Shown piece by piece: positions 51,399 through 59,595 of a DNA stretch of 64,000 nucleotides. The position numbers and the translations under genes were made by a program. The first letter of the stretch is position 1, and each line of letters begins with the position of its first letter. The notes under the pieces are model-generated. The model saw only the letters and a list, made by a program, of their open reading frames with translations, was not told the origin of the DNA and did not search any database. The stretch lies in assembly GCA_964631325.1 (NCBI GenBank), contig CAZVWJ010000012.1, forward strand, positions 1-64,000. The letters run 5' to 3'. The stretch comes from CAZVWJ01 sp964631325. Lineage in GTDB: Bacteria; T1Sed10-126.

Positions 51399-52646
51399 TT
51401 ATTTTTCATCCTTTTCGAGATAAATACTGACTTCTTCAAGCGATGAATTTGCTTCAATTTCTACCTGCTTCATTTCAGCGGGCAGGAGGGTGGAATAACT
51501 GTTTTCAAAAAGAGTTTCCGGACCTTTACTGACAACCAGACGAACGTTGCGGCGCGGACGATCCACGCGAAATTTCAAAGTTGTGGAACGACAATCAACC
51601 CGTAAATATTGGGGAAGCACGTATTGAATTCCCCGTCCGGCATGAAGGGGATGCTTTTGAGACTGGCTCCAAACCTGTCGGACAAAATTCACTGCCGCTT
51701 CTCCGGCTTCATAGCCTTCAAACACAGCATAATCGGCGACGTCGTGGATGTGGAGCACGTTGCCGGTACTGAAGATTCCGGGAACAGTAGTTTCGTAGTT
51801 ATTATCAACCCGGGCGCCGCCAGTCAGCGGCGAGATCTCCACGCCCGCCTGGCGAGAGAGTTCATTTTCCGGAATCAGGCCGACGGACAGCAGCAGCGTA
51901 TCACAGGAGACTGTTCGCTCAGTCTCCGGCAACGGCTGATAGTCACTATCAAGGTCGGCCACAGTTATTTCTTTCAGCCGGTGCTTGCCCTTTATCTCCG
52001 TTACCGTGCTCGAAAGATGAAGGGGAATGTCAAAATCATCGACGCACTGGACCTTGTTTCTCAACAAGCCCCCGACGTAGGCTTCCCGTTCAAAAATCCC
52101 CTTAATTTTCATCCCCTGTTCGAGCGCGACATGGCGAGCCATAATCAGACCAACGTCCCCGGAACCGAGAATTACGACCTCGTTACCCGGCTTGATATTT
52201 TTCAGGTTCATCAGATTCTGGGCCGTGCCGGCGGTAAAAATTCCGGCCGGCCGACTGCCGGGAATTTCTACGGCGCCACGGGGTCGTTCACGACAGCCCA
52301 TGGCAAGAATTACCGCTCCCGCCTCGATCTCCCGCAACCCCTGCTCGGTCGCCACCCGGAGGTGCCGCTCCGGGGTTAACTCCAGCACCATGCTGTTGGT
52401 CAAAATATCAACGCCGGCCTCTCCGGCCGCTTCCGCAAGGCGGCCGGCATACTGGGGGCCGGCCAGCGATTCCCCGTAATGGTGCAGACCAAAACCATCG
52501 TGGATACACTGGGGCAAAATCCCGCCCAGCCAATCGTTGCGCTCCAGCACCAGGGCCGCCGCCCCGGCTTCGCTGGCTGCGGTAGCCGCGGCCAGGCCGG
52601 CCGGCCCGGCGCCAATAACGACTACGTCCACTTCAATTCTGCGCAC
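51399..52646 (-). CDS. GlpB-like FAD/NAD-dependent oxidoreductase, 415 aa
   Basis: The N-terminal dinucleotide motif GAGPAGLAAATAAS (near 13) is followed by NDWLGGILPQCIHDGFGLHH, typical of the flavoprotein always found beside GlpA-like dehydrogenases. A second Rossmann motif ILGSGDVGLIMARH lies near 160. STGNVLHIHDVADY is the ATG-like FAD end. The C-terminal 90 residues form a small beta domain. It probably passes electrons from the partner dehydrogenase to NAD or a carrier. Confidence 0.85.
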   Translation of the reverse strand: MRRIEVDVVVIGAGPAGLAAATAASEAGAAALVLERNDWLGGILPQCIHDGFGLHHYGESLAGPQYAGRLAEAAGEAGVDILTNSMVLELTPERHLRVATEQGLREIEAGAVILAMGCRERPRGAVEIPGSRPAGIFTAGTAQNLMNLKNIKPGNEVVILGSGDVGLIMARHVALEQGMKIKGIFEREAYVGGLLRNKVQCVDDFDIPLHLSSTVTEIKGKHRLKEITVADLDSDYQPLPETERTVSCDTLLLSVGLIPENELSRQAGVEISPLTGGARVDNNYETTVPGIFSTGNVLHIHDVADYAVFEGYEAGEAAVNFVRQVWSQSQKHPLHAGRGIQYVLPQYLRVDCRSTTLKFRVDRPRRNVRLVVSKGPETLFENSYSTLLPAEMKQVEIEANSSLEEVSIYLEKDEK

Positions 52647-52651
52647 TAAAA

Positions 52652-54121
52652 TCAGTCCTTAATATAGCCCCGGAAAAGTTGTGATTCCCGGTTGTTTTTA
52701 AATATTTCGGCGGGCTCCCTGTCGTATTTTTCGATTAACAGGCGGGCAATTCGCGGCCCGCAGAAGCCCCCCTGACAGCGGCCCATGGTTGGACGAGCAC
52801 GACGTTTAATAGCGTCCAGGGACTGAACCCCGAGGGGGTTTTCAATGGCCCGGATAACTTCCGCCCGGGTTACCTGTTCACAGCGGCAGTCAATTATCCC
52901 GTGTTTCTCGTTTTCCTCAATTAACCGGACCTGTTTTTCCGGGGGAAGGTGGGCGAACCGGACCGGCTGTTCCCGCTCCGGATTAAAATCCTCCCGTAAC
53001 TGGAGAGAGCGCTGTTCACCGATTATTTCGGCCACGTCCTCGGCAATCGCCGGAGCGGCGGTAAGGCCGGGGGACTCGATCCCCAGCAGTTCGATGAACC
53101 GGCTGAACTGCGGATTTTCGCGGATTACAAAATCAGCAGTTTCCCCGCTATCGGGCGGAGTTAACTTGGGTCGGATGCCGGCGTAGTTACGGATGAAATT
53201 AACCTCCGCAAGCGGCGGCAGGTAATGTTCTATCTCTCCCTTGATGGTCTCCATGATTTCGCGGGTACTGGCCGTATCCTCGCGTTCCTCTATGTACCGG
53301 GCCGAAGGCCCGAGCAGGATATTTCCTTCAACCGTCGGGGTAAAATGAATGCCCAACCCGGCCCCGTCCGCCGGGGGCACGGGATAGACGAGTCGCTCCA
53401 GTTTCTCGGGAGCCTTGTCGGTGACATAGTATTCACCCCGGCAGGGGTAGTGCTGGTATTCCGTCTCCCCGAGCAAGCCGGAGACCCGGTCGGCCTGGAT
53501 GCCGGCCGCATTAATCAGCCAGCGACAGCGAAAACTCGCGCCGGTTGAAGTTTGCAAACGGAACCCCTTCTCGCACTGGCTGAGCGTAGTAACTTCAGTT
53601 TCAAAGTTAAACTGGACGCCGTTGGCGTGAGCGTTCTCGGCCAGGGCAATAACAAACTTGTAGGGCTTGATAATTCCGGTTTCCGGCGAATAAAGGGCGT
53701 ATTTGCCCTTGACCCCCGGTTGGAGTTTTTTAAGCTTCTTTTCCCCGATCAGCTCGAGCGGCGGACAGTCGTTTTTCTGTCCCTGCTCGTAAAGTTCTTC
53801 CAGCGTAGCCTTCTCGGCTTCATTCTGAGCGACGACGACTTTGCCGGGTGTTTCCATACGAAAGCCAAGCTCCGCAGAAAGCTGTTCAAAACGACGCAAA
53901 CCGCGGACGTTGGTTTCCGCCTTCTTGCTCCCCGGTTTTACGTTAAACCCGGCGTGCAGGACCCCGCTGTTTGCCTTGGAAATCCCGCTGGCCACGTCCT
54001 CTTCCTTCTCCAGCACGAGGATATCTTCGGTGTAGCGGGCCAACTCCCGGGCAATCGCACAGCCAATTACCCCGCCGCCGATAATGATAAAGTCAGTTAA
54101 ATTATTCTGTTCAGAAGCCAT
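52652..54121 (-). CDS. GlpA-like FAD-dependent dehydrogenase with BFD [2Fe-2S] domain, 489 aa
   Basis: IIGGGVIGCAIARELARY near 12 is the FAD site; SGISKANSGVLHAGFN follows as in glycerol-3-phosphate dehydrogenase/L-2-hydroxyglutarate oxidase proteins. Residues about 400-470 are a BFD-type iron-sulphur domain with IDCRCEQV and GRCQGGFCGPR. With the next two genes (gaps of 5 and 1 bases) it makes an anaerobic oxidoreductase. Glycerol-3-phosphate is the common substrate, but glpK and glpF are not nearby, so another 2-hydroxyacid is possible. Confidence 0.85.
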   Translation of the reverse strand: MASEQNNLTDFIIIGGGVIGCAIARELARYTEDILVLEKEEDVASGISKANSGVLHAGFNVKPGSKKAETNVRGLRRFEQLSAELGFRMETPGKVVVAQNEAEKATLEELYEQGQKNDCPPLELIGEKKLKKLQPGVKGKYALYSPETGIIKPYKFVIALAENAHANGVQFNFETEVTTLSQCEKGFRLQTSTGASFRCRWLINAAGIQADRVSGLLGETEYQHYPCRGEYYVTDKAPEKLERLVYPVPPADGAGLGIHFTPTVEGNILLGPSARYIEEREDTASTREIMETIKGEIEHYLPPLAEVNFIRNYAGIRPKLTPPDSGETADFVIRENPQFSRFIELLGIESPGLTAAPAIAEDVAEIIGEQRSLQLREDFNPEREQPVRFAHLPPEKQVRLIEENEKHGIIDCRCEQVTRAEVIRAIENPLGVQSLDAIKRRARPTMGRCQGGFCGPRIARLLIEKYDREPAEIFKNNRESQLFRGYIKD

Positions 54122-54183
54122 TTAACAGAATTCACCTTAACCAAAATATTAGTCCAAAATGCTTCTTAACATCAGTTTTACTT

Positions 54184-54615
54184 CTATTCGGGCGGGGGAA
54201 TGTTTTTCAGTTTGGTTTTTAGATACTCATGTATTCTCCGCAGCACTTTTCGGCTTTCCTGTAAAATTTCTGTTACTTCCTCAGAGGTAAAATCGTTCCG
54301 AGCAGCATAATCCGCCTGGATTCTATTCTCCATTAACTTTTGAAAAACAGCAACATAATCAGGCTCCACCTCACCGGTTTTCACAAAATGTTGACTGAAC
54401 AGGTTAACACTTCCCTGGTGAGACTTGGGATGTTTACCAATTAGCACCAGGCAGGCCTGCACAGCGTAAAAGACTGCGTAATAGGCCCGGTCAATCGCTG
54501 TTTCGAGGTGGCCACCTTCAAAGTTGAAGTGCGCCGCCGAATCAGCTTCAAGTGCCTGTTGCCAGCGACTTTGTGCTTCCCGCTTCTCGCTGGTAGAGCC
54601 GGAGGCCACGTTCAT
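54184..54615 (-). CDS. HEPN-domain protein of a HEPN/MNT module, 143 aa
   Basis: The core has AIDRAYYAVFYAVQACLVL followed by KSHQGSVNLFSQHFVKTG and NRIQADYAARNDFTSEEV, the plan of HEPN proteins paired with MNT nucleotidyltransferases. I do not see the Rx4-6H ribonuclease motif, so activity is uncertain. The ATG is two bases from GAGGTG; a GTG two codons later (54609) has better spacing. The gene overlaps the end of the MNT gene by 68 bases. HEPN proteins are RNA-cutting toxins in many such pairs. Confidence 0.8.
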   Translation of the reverse strand: MNVASGSTSEKREAQSRWQQALEADSAAHFNFEGGHLETAIDRAYYAVFYAVQACLVLIGKHPKSHQGSVNLFSQHFVKTGEVEPDYVAVFQKLMENRIQADYAARNDFTSEEVTEILQESRKVLRRIHEYLKTKLKNIPPPE

Positions 54616-55168
54616 TCACCTCGCTTTTAAAATTAGAAGAGTCGCCTGCCCATTCATTCACCGTATAAACCTGCAGTGAAACATAAATGTCAGTTGATAA
54701 TAAAATATCCTGCAGTTCCCGGTAGAATCGGAGCCACCAGCGCTGTTTACTGAGACGGTCTGTTCGGACAACAATCGCCAGGTCCAGGTCACTGTCTGCC
54801 CGGGCCTGAACTCGGACGGTAGACCCATAAAGAAAAATAGTCTCGATAATTTCCGGGGCAAGCTCGGCCAGCTTTTCTGTAATTTGAGTGGCCAACTCAA
54901 GCCGTCGCAGGGCGGGCAGAAGAATTTCTTTCTCTTTACTATCCTGATAAAAAACAAGATCACTGCTGACACCCAACACCTCCAAAAAGCGACTTAAACG
55001 GGCCAGGGTCAGTCCGCTTTCACCACGTTCCACTTCTCCAACCGCCTGGGCGCTAATTCCCAGCCGCCTTCCCACTTCCTCCAGGGTTAAATTTTCCGCC
55101 TCTCGAATATCTCGTAGTTTTTTTCCTATATCTCCAACAGCATTGGTGGTTAGTTCTAATTTTCGCAT
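54548..55168 (-). CDS. MNT nucleotidyltransferase antitoxin with N-terminal XRE HTH, 206 aa
   Basis: The ATG at 55168 (MRKLELTTN) has GGTGG five bases upstream. Residues 15-75 are an XRE-type HTH (LRDIREAENLTLEEVGRRLG, SAQAVGEVERGESGL). Residues 110-140 hold the minimal nucleotidyltransferase motif YGSTVRVQARADSDLDLAIV, where GS...D-x-D binds metal. MNT antitoxins add AMP to their HEPN partners. A fused HTH lets the same protein repress its own promoter. The 68-base overlap with the HEPN gene implies coupled synthesis. Confidence 0.85.
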   Translation of the reverse strand: MRKLELTTNAVGDIGKKLRDIREAENLTLEEVGRRLGISAQAVGEVERGESGLTLARLSRFLEVLGVSSDLVFYQDSKEKEILLPALRRLELATQITEKLAELAPEIIETIFLYGSTVRVQARADSDLDLAIVVRTDRLSKQRWWLRFYRELQDILLSTDIYVSLQVYTVNEWAGDSSNFKSEVNERGLRLYQREAGSTKSLATGT

Positions 55169-55211
55169 ACCTGCCACCGCCCACTTGTTTCAGTCAGTTA
55201 AAATACTTTTT

Positions 55212-55299
55212 GAAACTCAAAATAGTTTCTTACTATAAATTTAACCTACTATGCCAAAAAAATAAAGTTATAACTTTAAAAATATAGTAAAATTACTAT
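55212..55299. promoter_or_regulatory. candidate operators of the HEPN/MNT module
   Basis: Three inverted repeats stand upstream of the HTH-MNT gene: GAAACT-N6-AGTTTC (55212-55229), the perfect 14-mer AAAGTTATAACTTT (55264-55277) and ATAGTAAAATTACTAT (55284-55299, one mismatch pair). They are likely binding sites for the HTH domain. The last abuts the structured RNA element, so the same protein might control both. Confidence 0.5.
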
Positions 55300-55301
55300 A
55301 A

Positions 55302-55719
55302 CCTAAATTGAGCGATTCTATGGTGAGTCTGCAAGATATCACCTGTTTCTATCATTCTCGCAATTAGCCATTGAGGCTGTCTCAACTACGGTGATAGATA
55401 AGGTCAATGTTATTCTGGCCAAAAGCCGTACATTGAATACGTCACCGGGGACTCCCCGGTCGTGTCGTCTCCGAGGTATACAGCCCCTGGACCGCCTCCT
55501 GCGGCCCAATACAGGGCTGTATAAATCCAGAAACAGGACATCTTACATCCTCACCATAGCGGTGAAGAGAAGAACATATTGCTCTCCGGTGGATTTTTGT
55601 ATTCCTCTGGATTCATGAGGAATCCGAATAGAGGAATACATACCTCAGAGCAGCCCGGATGGCTGCGAGAATGAATCCGGAGAGTGATGTGTTCTTCGAT
55701 AATAATCGCTCAATTTAGG
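55302..55719 (+). ncRNA. candidate large structured RNA, 418 nt, class unknown
   Basis: The ends pair perfectly over 16 bases: 55302-55317 (CCTAAATTGAGCGATT) with 55704-55719. Inside are two arms. Arm A: 55318-55327 with 55550-55559; 55331-55348 with 55531-55546 (one mismatch, small internal loop). It encloses 55349-55354/55392-55397 with a 55366-55369/55375-55378 hairpin, 55404-55410/55430-55436, ACCGGGG-ACT-CCCCGGT (55444-55460) and 55477-55486/55514-55523 capped by 55492-55495/55501-55504. Arm B: 55569-55589/55677-55697 (21 pairs, several G-U), enclosing 55599-55608/55630-55639 with a GGATTC/GAATCC hairpin, and 55651-55655/55661-55665. No protein frame is credible. The strand is a guess from the downstream operon; the minus strand folds similarly. 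It lacks the signatures of RNase P RNA, tmRNA, SRP RNA and group II domain V. Confidence 0.7.
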
Positions 55720-55778
55720 AATAAATTAACAAAACCTGCTGATTGAACTGAAAATATAGATCTAAAGGATGGTTTCAA

Positions 55779-56738
55779 ATGCGCGAGTTAATTGAGCAGT
55801 TTAAAGAGTTAAAAGTTGCGGTGGTAGGGGATTTGATTCTTGACAAATACACCTGGGGAGAAGTGGGGCGAATCAGTCCGGAGGCCCCTGTTCCCGTCGT
55901 CCGGGTGCAACGCAAAAATGATAAATTGGGGGGAGCCGGGAACACGGCCCAGGTAATAAATGCTCTTGGTGCGAATCTTACCCTGTTTGGCCGGTTGGGA
56001 GATGACCGGGGCGGCCGGGAGTTTAAACAACTTCTGGCTGAACATGGGATTGATTTTCAGCCCCTGCCCAACGATGATCATCATCCGACCACGGTGAAAA
56101 CCCGGGTGATTGCGGAAGGACAGCATGTGGTCCGGATTGATGAGGAAATCCACTCTCCGATCAAAGAAAGCAGTTTGCGAAAAAAACAGGCAGAACTTGA
56201 GGAAAACCTGGAGAATTTTGACGCCCTTCTGCTGTCCGATTATGGCAAGGGAGTCTTTTCGCCTGCTACTTTGCCACTCTGGCTTTCCGCGCTTCAACAT
56301 TTAGATTTACCCACTGTGGTGGATCCTTATACTGAACATTTCCCCAGTTACCGGGACGCAACTATTCTTACTCCAAACGAGGCTGAATTTCGCACTGGCC
56401 GCCGGCTTCGCGAGTCAGATACTACGCCGCTCTCGGAACTGGCTGAGCACGGATTGGCTGACCTCAACCTGGAAGCTTTGTTAATCACCCGGGGCGAGGA
56501 AGGGATGACTCTGTTTGAAGCTGAACGTTCCGAGTTTCACCTGGATACTGAGGCCAGGGAAGTCTATGATGTCACCGGGGCCGGCGATACTGTTGCCGGG
56601 ATCGTCGCTCTTGGTGAAGCACTGGAAGCTGATCGCCGGGAAATAGTCAAATTGGCTAATATTGCTGCCGGTCTGGTGGTTGGTCGGATGGGCACCGCGG
56701 CGGTTACTGTGGAAGAATTGGAGGAGGAACTGGACTGA
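55779..56738 (+). CDS. hldE1: heptose 7-phosphate kinase (HldE1/RfaE1), 319 aa
   Basis: AAGGATGG stands six bases before the ATG. PfkB-family motifs are clear: GDLILDKYTWG with GRISPEAPVPVV near the start, GGAGNTAQVINALGA near 51, and DVTGAGDTVAGIVAL near 265. It phosphorylates heptose 7-phosphate at C1 on the way to ADP-heptose for lipopolysaccharide cores. In many bacteria it is fused to the next gene's product; here they are separate and overlap by one base (TGATG). Confidence 0.95.
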   Translation: MRELIEQFKELKVAVVGDLILDKYTWGEVGRISPEAPVPVVRVQRKNDKLGGAGNTAQVINALGANLTLFGRLGDDRGGREFKQLLAEHGIDFQPLPNDDHHPTTVKTRVIAEGQHVVRIDEEIHSPIKESSLRKKQAELEENLENFDALLLSDYGKGVFSPATLPLWLSALQHLDLPTVVDPYTEHFPSYRDATILTPNEAEFRTGRRLRESDTTPLSELAEHGLADLNLEALLITRGEEGMTLFEAERSEFHLDTEAREVYDVTGAGDTVAGIVALGEALEADRREIVKLANIAAGLVVGRMGTAAVTVEELEEELD

Positions 56739-57235
56739 TGGCTCTTATTTCCCGGAAACAGGCCGGTGAAAAATGCGAACGGCTTCGTGAGGCAGGAGAA
56801 CGAGTGGTTTTTACCAATGGTTGTTTTGATTTGCTTCACAGCGGTCACGTCCAGCTTTTTCGTCAGGCCGCCGAGCAAGGTGATTATTTGATAGTTGGTC
56901 TGAACAGCGATAGTTCGATTCGAGATTTAAAAGGTCCCCCACGGCCCCTGCTGCCGGAGACGGAGCGCGGGGAACTGCTCGATGCCCTGGGATTTGTAGA
57001 CGATGTGACAATATTTTCCGAGACAACTCCCCGGGAATTAATTGAGGCTGTAAAACCGGATGTTCTGGTGAAAGGGGAGGACTACGATAAATCTGAGATT
57101 GTCGGAGCTGATTTTGTTGAATCCCGGGGGGGAACTGTTTACCGGGCTCACCTGAAAGAAGGCCGGGGAACCACTGAATTAATTAACAAAATTTTGGCCG
57201 CCCATGACCGGAAGCAGGCAGAAATTAATGAGTGA
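56738..57235 (+). CDS. hldE2: heptose 1-phosphate adenylyltransferase (HldE2/RfaE2), 165 aa
   Basis: FTNGCFDLLHSGHVQLFRQA carries the HxGH nucleotide motif of cytidylyltransferase-fold enzymes, and TTELINKIL is the usual end. It joins AMP from ATP to heptose 1-phosphate. It overlaps kdsB by eight bases. Confidence 0.95.
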   Translation: MALISRKQAGEKCERLREAGERVVFTNGCFDLLHSGHVQLFRQAAEQGDYLIVGLNSDSSIRDLKGPPRPLLPETERGELLDALGFVDDVTIFSETTPRELIEAVKPDVLVKGEDYDKSEIVGADFVESRGGTVYRAHLKEGRGTTELINKILAAHDRKQAEINE

Positions 57236-57950
57236 TGTTGAGGTGCTGGGTGTTATCCCCGCCCGTTATGGATCAACCCGGTTTCCCGGCAAACCACTGG
57301 CCGAAATCAAAGGTCGGCCAATGATCTACTGGGTGATTGAGGCGGCTGAACAGGCTGCGGAAATTGATCAGGTTGTAGTGGCTACTGATGACGAACGAAT
57401 TCTTGAAGCCGTGAAGTCTACCCCGGCCCGGGGACAGATGACTTCGGCTGATCATACTTCCGGCAGTGACCGGGTGGCGGAAGTCGCTGCTGACTCAGAC
57501 GCTGAAATAATTGTCAATGTCCAGGGAGATGAGCCTTTAATTAAGGGAGAACAGTTGGACCGGGGAGTGCGGGGTTTAAAACAAAATCATGGTCTTCCTG
57601 TAGCTACTTTTAAAGCTCCCTGCCCGGAATCTGAGTATGATGACCACGATGTTGTAAAAGTGGTTACTCGCTCCGACGGTCGCGCTCTCTATTTTAGTCG
57701 TTCTCTGGTTCCTTTTCCCCGGGGGGAGATAAAACACGAGGTATATAAACATATTGGTATTTATCTCTACCGGCGCTCCGCCCTGCTTGATTTTGTCAGT
57801 AATTCTCCCTCACAGCTTGAAAAAATTGAGTCGTTGGAACAGCTTCGACTGTTGGAAAATGGTCAGGAAATCCTGGTAATTGATTTACCCGAACCGACCC
57901 TCGGGGTGGATCGTCCGGATGACATCCCTCCTGTTGAAGAGCGGCTCTAA
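57228..57950 (+). CDS. kdsB: CMP-KDO synthetase, 240 aa
   Basis: The start at 57228 lies inside the end of hldE2 and gives the normal length. IPARYGSTRFPGKPLAEI is the diagnostic N-terminus; VNVQGDEPLI and HIGIYLYRRSALLDF are also conserved. It activates KDO with CTP for lipid A core assembly. Its presence is the firmest evidence for a lipopolysaccharide outer membrane. Confidence 0.97.
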   Translation: MSDVEVLGVIPARYGSTRFPGKPLAEIKGRPMIYWVIEAAEQAAEIDQVVVATDDERILEAVKSTPARGQMTSADHTSGSDRVAEVAADSDAEIIVNVQGDEPLIKGEQLDRGVRGLKQNHGLPVATFKAPCPESEYDDHDVVKVVTRSDGRALYFSRSLVPFPRGEIKHEVYKHIGIYLYRRSALLDFVSNSPSQLEKIESLEQLRLLENGQEILVIDLPEPTLGVDRPDDIPPVEERL

Positions 57951-57954
57951 ATTT

Positions 57955-59595
57955 ATGAATTCTTTCTTTCGTCGTTATCTTTTTCCTTTTGACATAAATG
58001 AATTACCTCAGTCTACCGTTGAGGTGGCGGTGATTGGGTCCGGTGTGGCCGGTCTTCAGGCGGCTCGTAAATTAGCTGATGTGTATTCAGTCCGGGTATT
58101 TACCAAGGGCGACCCGCGGGATTCTAATACCTGGCGGGCCCAGGGGGGTGTTGCTGCTGCACTGAACGAGGACGACAGTCCCCGGCTTCATTATGAGGAT
58201 ACCCTGGAAGCCGGAGCCGGGCTCTGTGATCAACCGGCCGTTGACTTGCTGGTTAATGAGGCTCGGGAAAAGGTTAGAGATATTGTTCGGGCCGGGAAAG
58301 AGTTTCATTACGGCGATAATGGCCTGGAACTGAGCCGGGAAGGGGGGCACAGTAAAAATCGTGTTGCTCACGCCCGGGGAGATGCAACCGGGGAAGAAAT
58401 AGAAGAGGTTCTTCTTAAAAAAGTTAAAGAAAAGCATACCGTTCAGTTCTGTCCTCGGACAATGGTGGTTGATTTTCTCGTTGACGCCGGCCGGGTTTGT
58501 GGTTTGCTGGTTTTAGCGGAAGACAACCTTGAGGTGGTCTGGACACGGGGAGTTGTTTTGGCTACGGGGGGGCTCGGCCAGCTTTACCGGGAAACTACGA
58601 ATCATCCCGTGGTTACCGGGGATGGCCTTGCTGCGGCTCTCCGGGCGGGTCTTTCGCTGGAAGACCCGGAGTTTATTCAGTTTCATCCGACTGTGCTTTA
58701 CCTGGCCGGAGCACCGCGGTTTTTAATTACTGAGGCTCTGCGTGGTGAAGGCGGTCTTCTGCGGGATATCAACGGTGAGCGGTTTATGGACTCGGTTCAC
58801 CCCCGGGCTGAGCTGGCCCCCCGGGATATCGTTAGTCGGGCTATCCTGGACCGTATGATTGCCACAGATTCTTCTTACGTTTACCTGGATGTAACTGAAT
58901 TGTCCCCCCGGAAATTACAACAGCAATTTCCCACTGTAACTTCTATGTGTGCCCGCTATGATATTGATGTTACCCGCGACTTTATCCCGGTTCGTCCCTG
59001 TGAACACTACTCAATGGGAGGAGTAGAAGCTACTATCCACGGTGAAACAGGACTTGATAATCTTTATTGTGCCGGAGAAGTGGCCTGTACAGGGGTCCAC
59101 GGGGCCAACCGGTTGGCTTCCAATTCCCTCCTTGAAGGACTGGTTGTCGGGGCGGAAGCGGCTGAAAAGATGAAGCAGGGCCTGCCGGAAGTAAAGAAAA
59201 TAGAATTTTCAGAAACTACGGAAATTGATCCCGATTATCAGCTTGACTTTTCAGATATGCGAAAATCATTGCAGAGCTTACTCTGGCGGAATGCCGGTAT
59301 TCTGAGAGAAAAGGAAAAATTACTGCTTGCCCGGAGCCAGATAAATAAATGGTTTTCCATGATTAACCAGGTTTTTCCCACCGACAAAACTGAGCTGGAG
59401 ACGGTTAATATGGTTTACCTGGGAGCCGCAGTGATTAAAGCGGCCCTGGCCCGGGAAGAAAGTCGTGGTGCCCATTACCGTAAGGATTTTCCTGAGCCCG
59501 AGGAACAGTGGCGTAAGCACACTATGCTTTCACTCGGTGAGGAAAGAAATTCGCTGGAAGTGGACTATAAACCGATTGCCACACTTGCTGATTAA
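57955..59595 (+). CDS. nadB: L-aspartate oxidase, 546 aa
   Basis: The ATG at 57955, four bases after kdsB, gives an N-terminus that leads into the FAD motif AVIGSGVAGLQAARKLAD. SNTWRAQGGVAAALNEDD, the active-site HPRAELAPRDIVSRAI and EVACTGVHGANRLASNSLLE are conserved. It oxidises aspartate to iminoaspartate for NAD synthesis, using fumarate when oxygen is absent. nadA and nadC are not in the window. It closes the lipopolysaccharide operon, which is an unusual place for it. Confidence 0.93.
   Translation: MNSFFRRYLFPFDINELPQSTVEVAVIGSGVAGLQAARKLADVYSVRVFTKGDPRDSNTWRAQGGVAAALNEDDSPRLHYEDTLEAGAGLCDQPAVDLLVNEAREKVRDIVRAGKEFHYGDNGLELSREGGHSKNRVAHARGDATGEEIEEVLLKKVKEKHTVQFCPRTMVVDFLVDAGRVCGLLVLAEDNLEVVWTRGVVLATGGLGQLYRETTNHPVVTGDGLAAALRAGLSLEDPEFIQFHPTVLYLAGAPRFLITEALRGEGGLLRDINGERFMDSVHPRAELAPRDIVSRAILDRMIATDSSYVYLDVTELSPRKLQQQFPTVTSMCARYDIDVTRDFIPVRPCEHYSMGGVEATIHGETGLDNLYCAGEVACTGVHGANRLASNSLLEGLVVGAEAAEKMKQGLPEVKKIEFSETTEIDPDYQLDFSDMRKSLQSLLWRNAGILREKEKLLLARSQINKWFSMINQVFPTDKTELETVNMVYLGAAVIKAALAREESRGAHYRKDFPEPEEQWRKHTMLSLGEERNSLEVDYKPIATLAD

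Noticed and set aside
55302..55719. RNase P RNA, tmRNA, SRP RNA, group I or II intron, or retron
   Set aside because: None of the conserved core strings of these RNAs is present, and no reverse transcriptase gene is near.
55302..55719. Simple MITE transposon
   Set aside because: A MITE would usually fold as one long hairpin with a target duplication; this has many separate nested helices and no clear duplication at its ends. Not fully excluded without a genome search.
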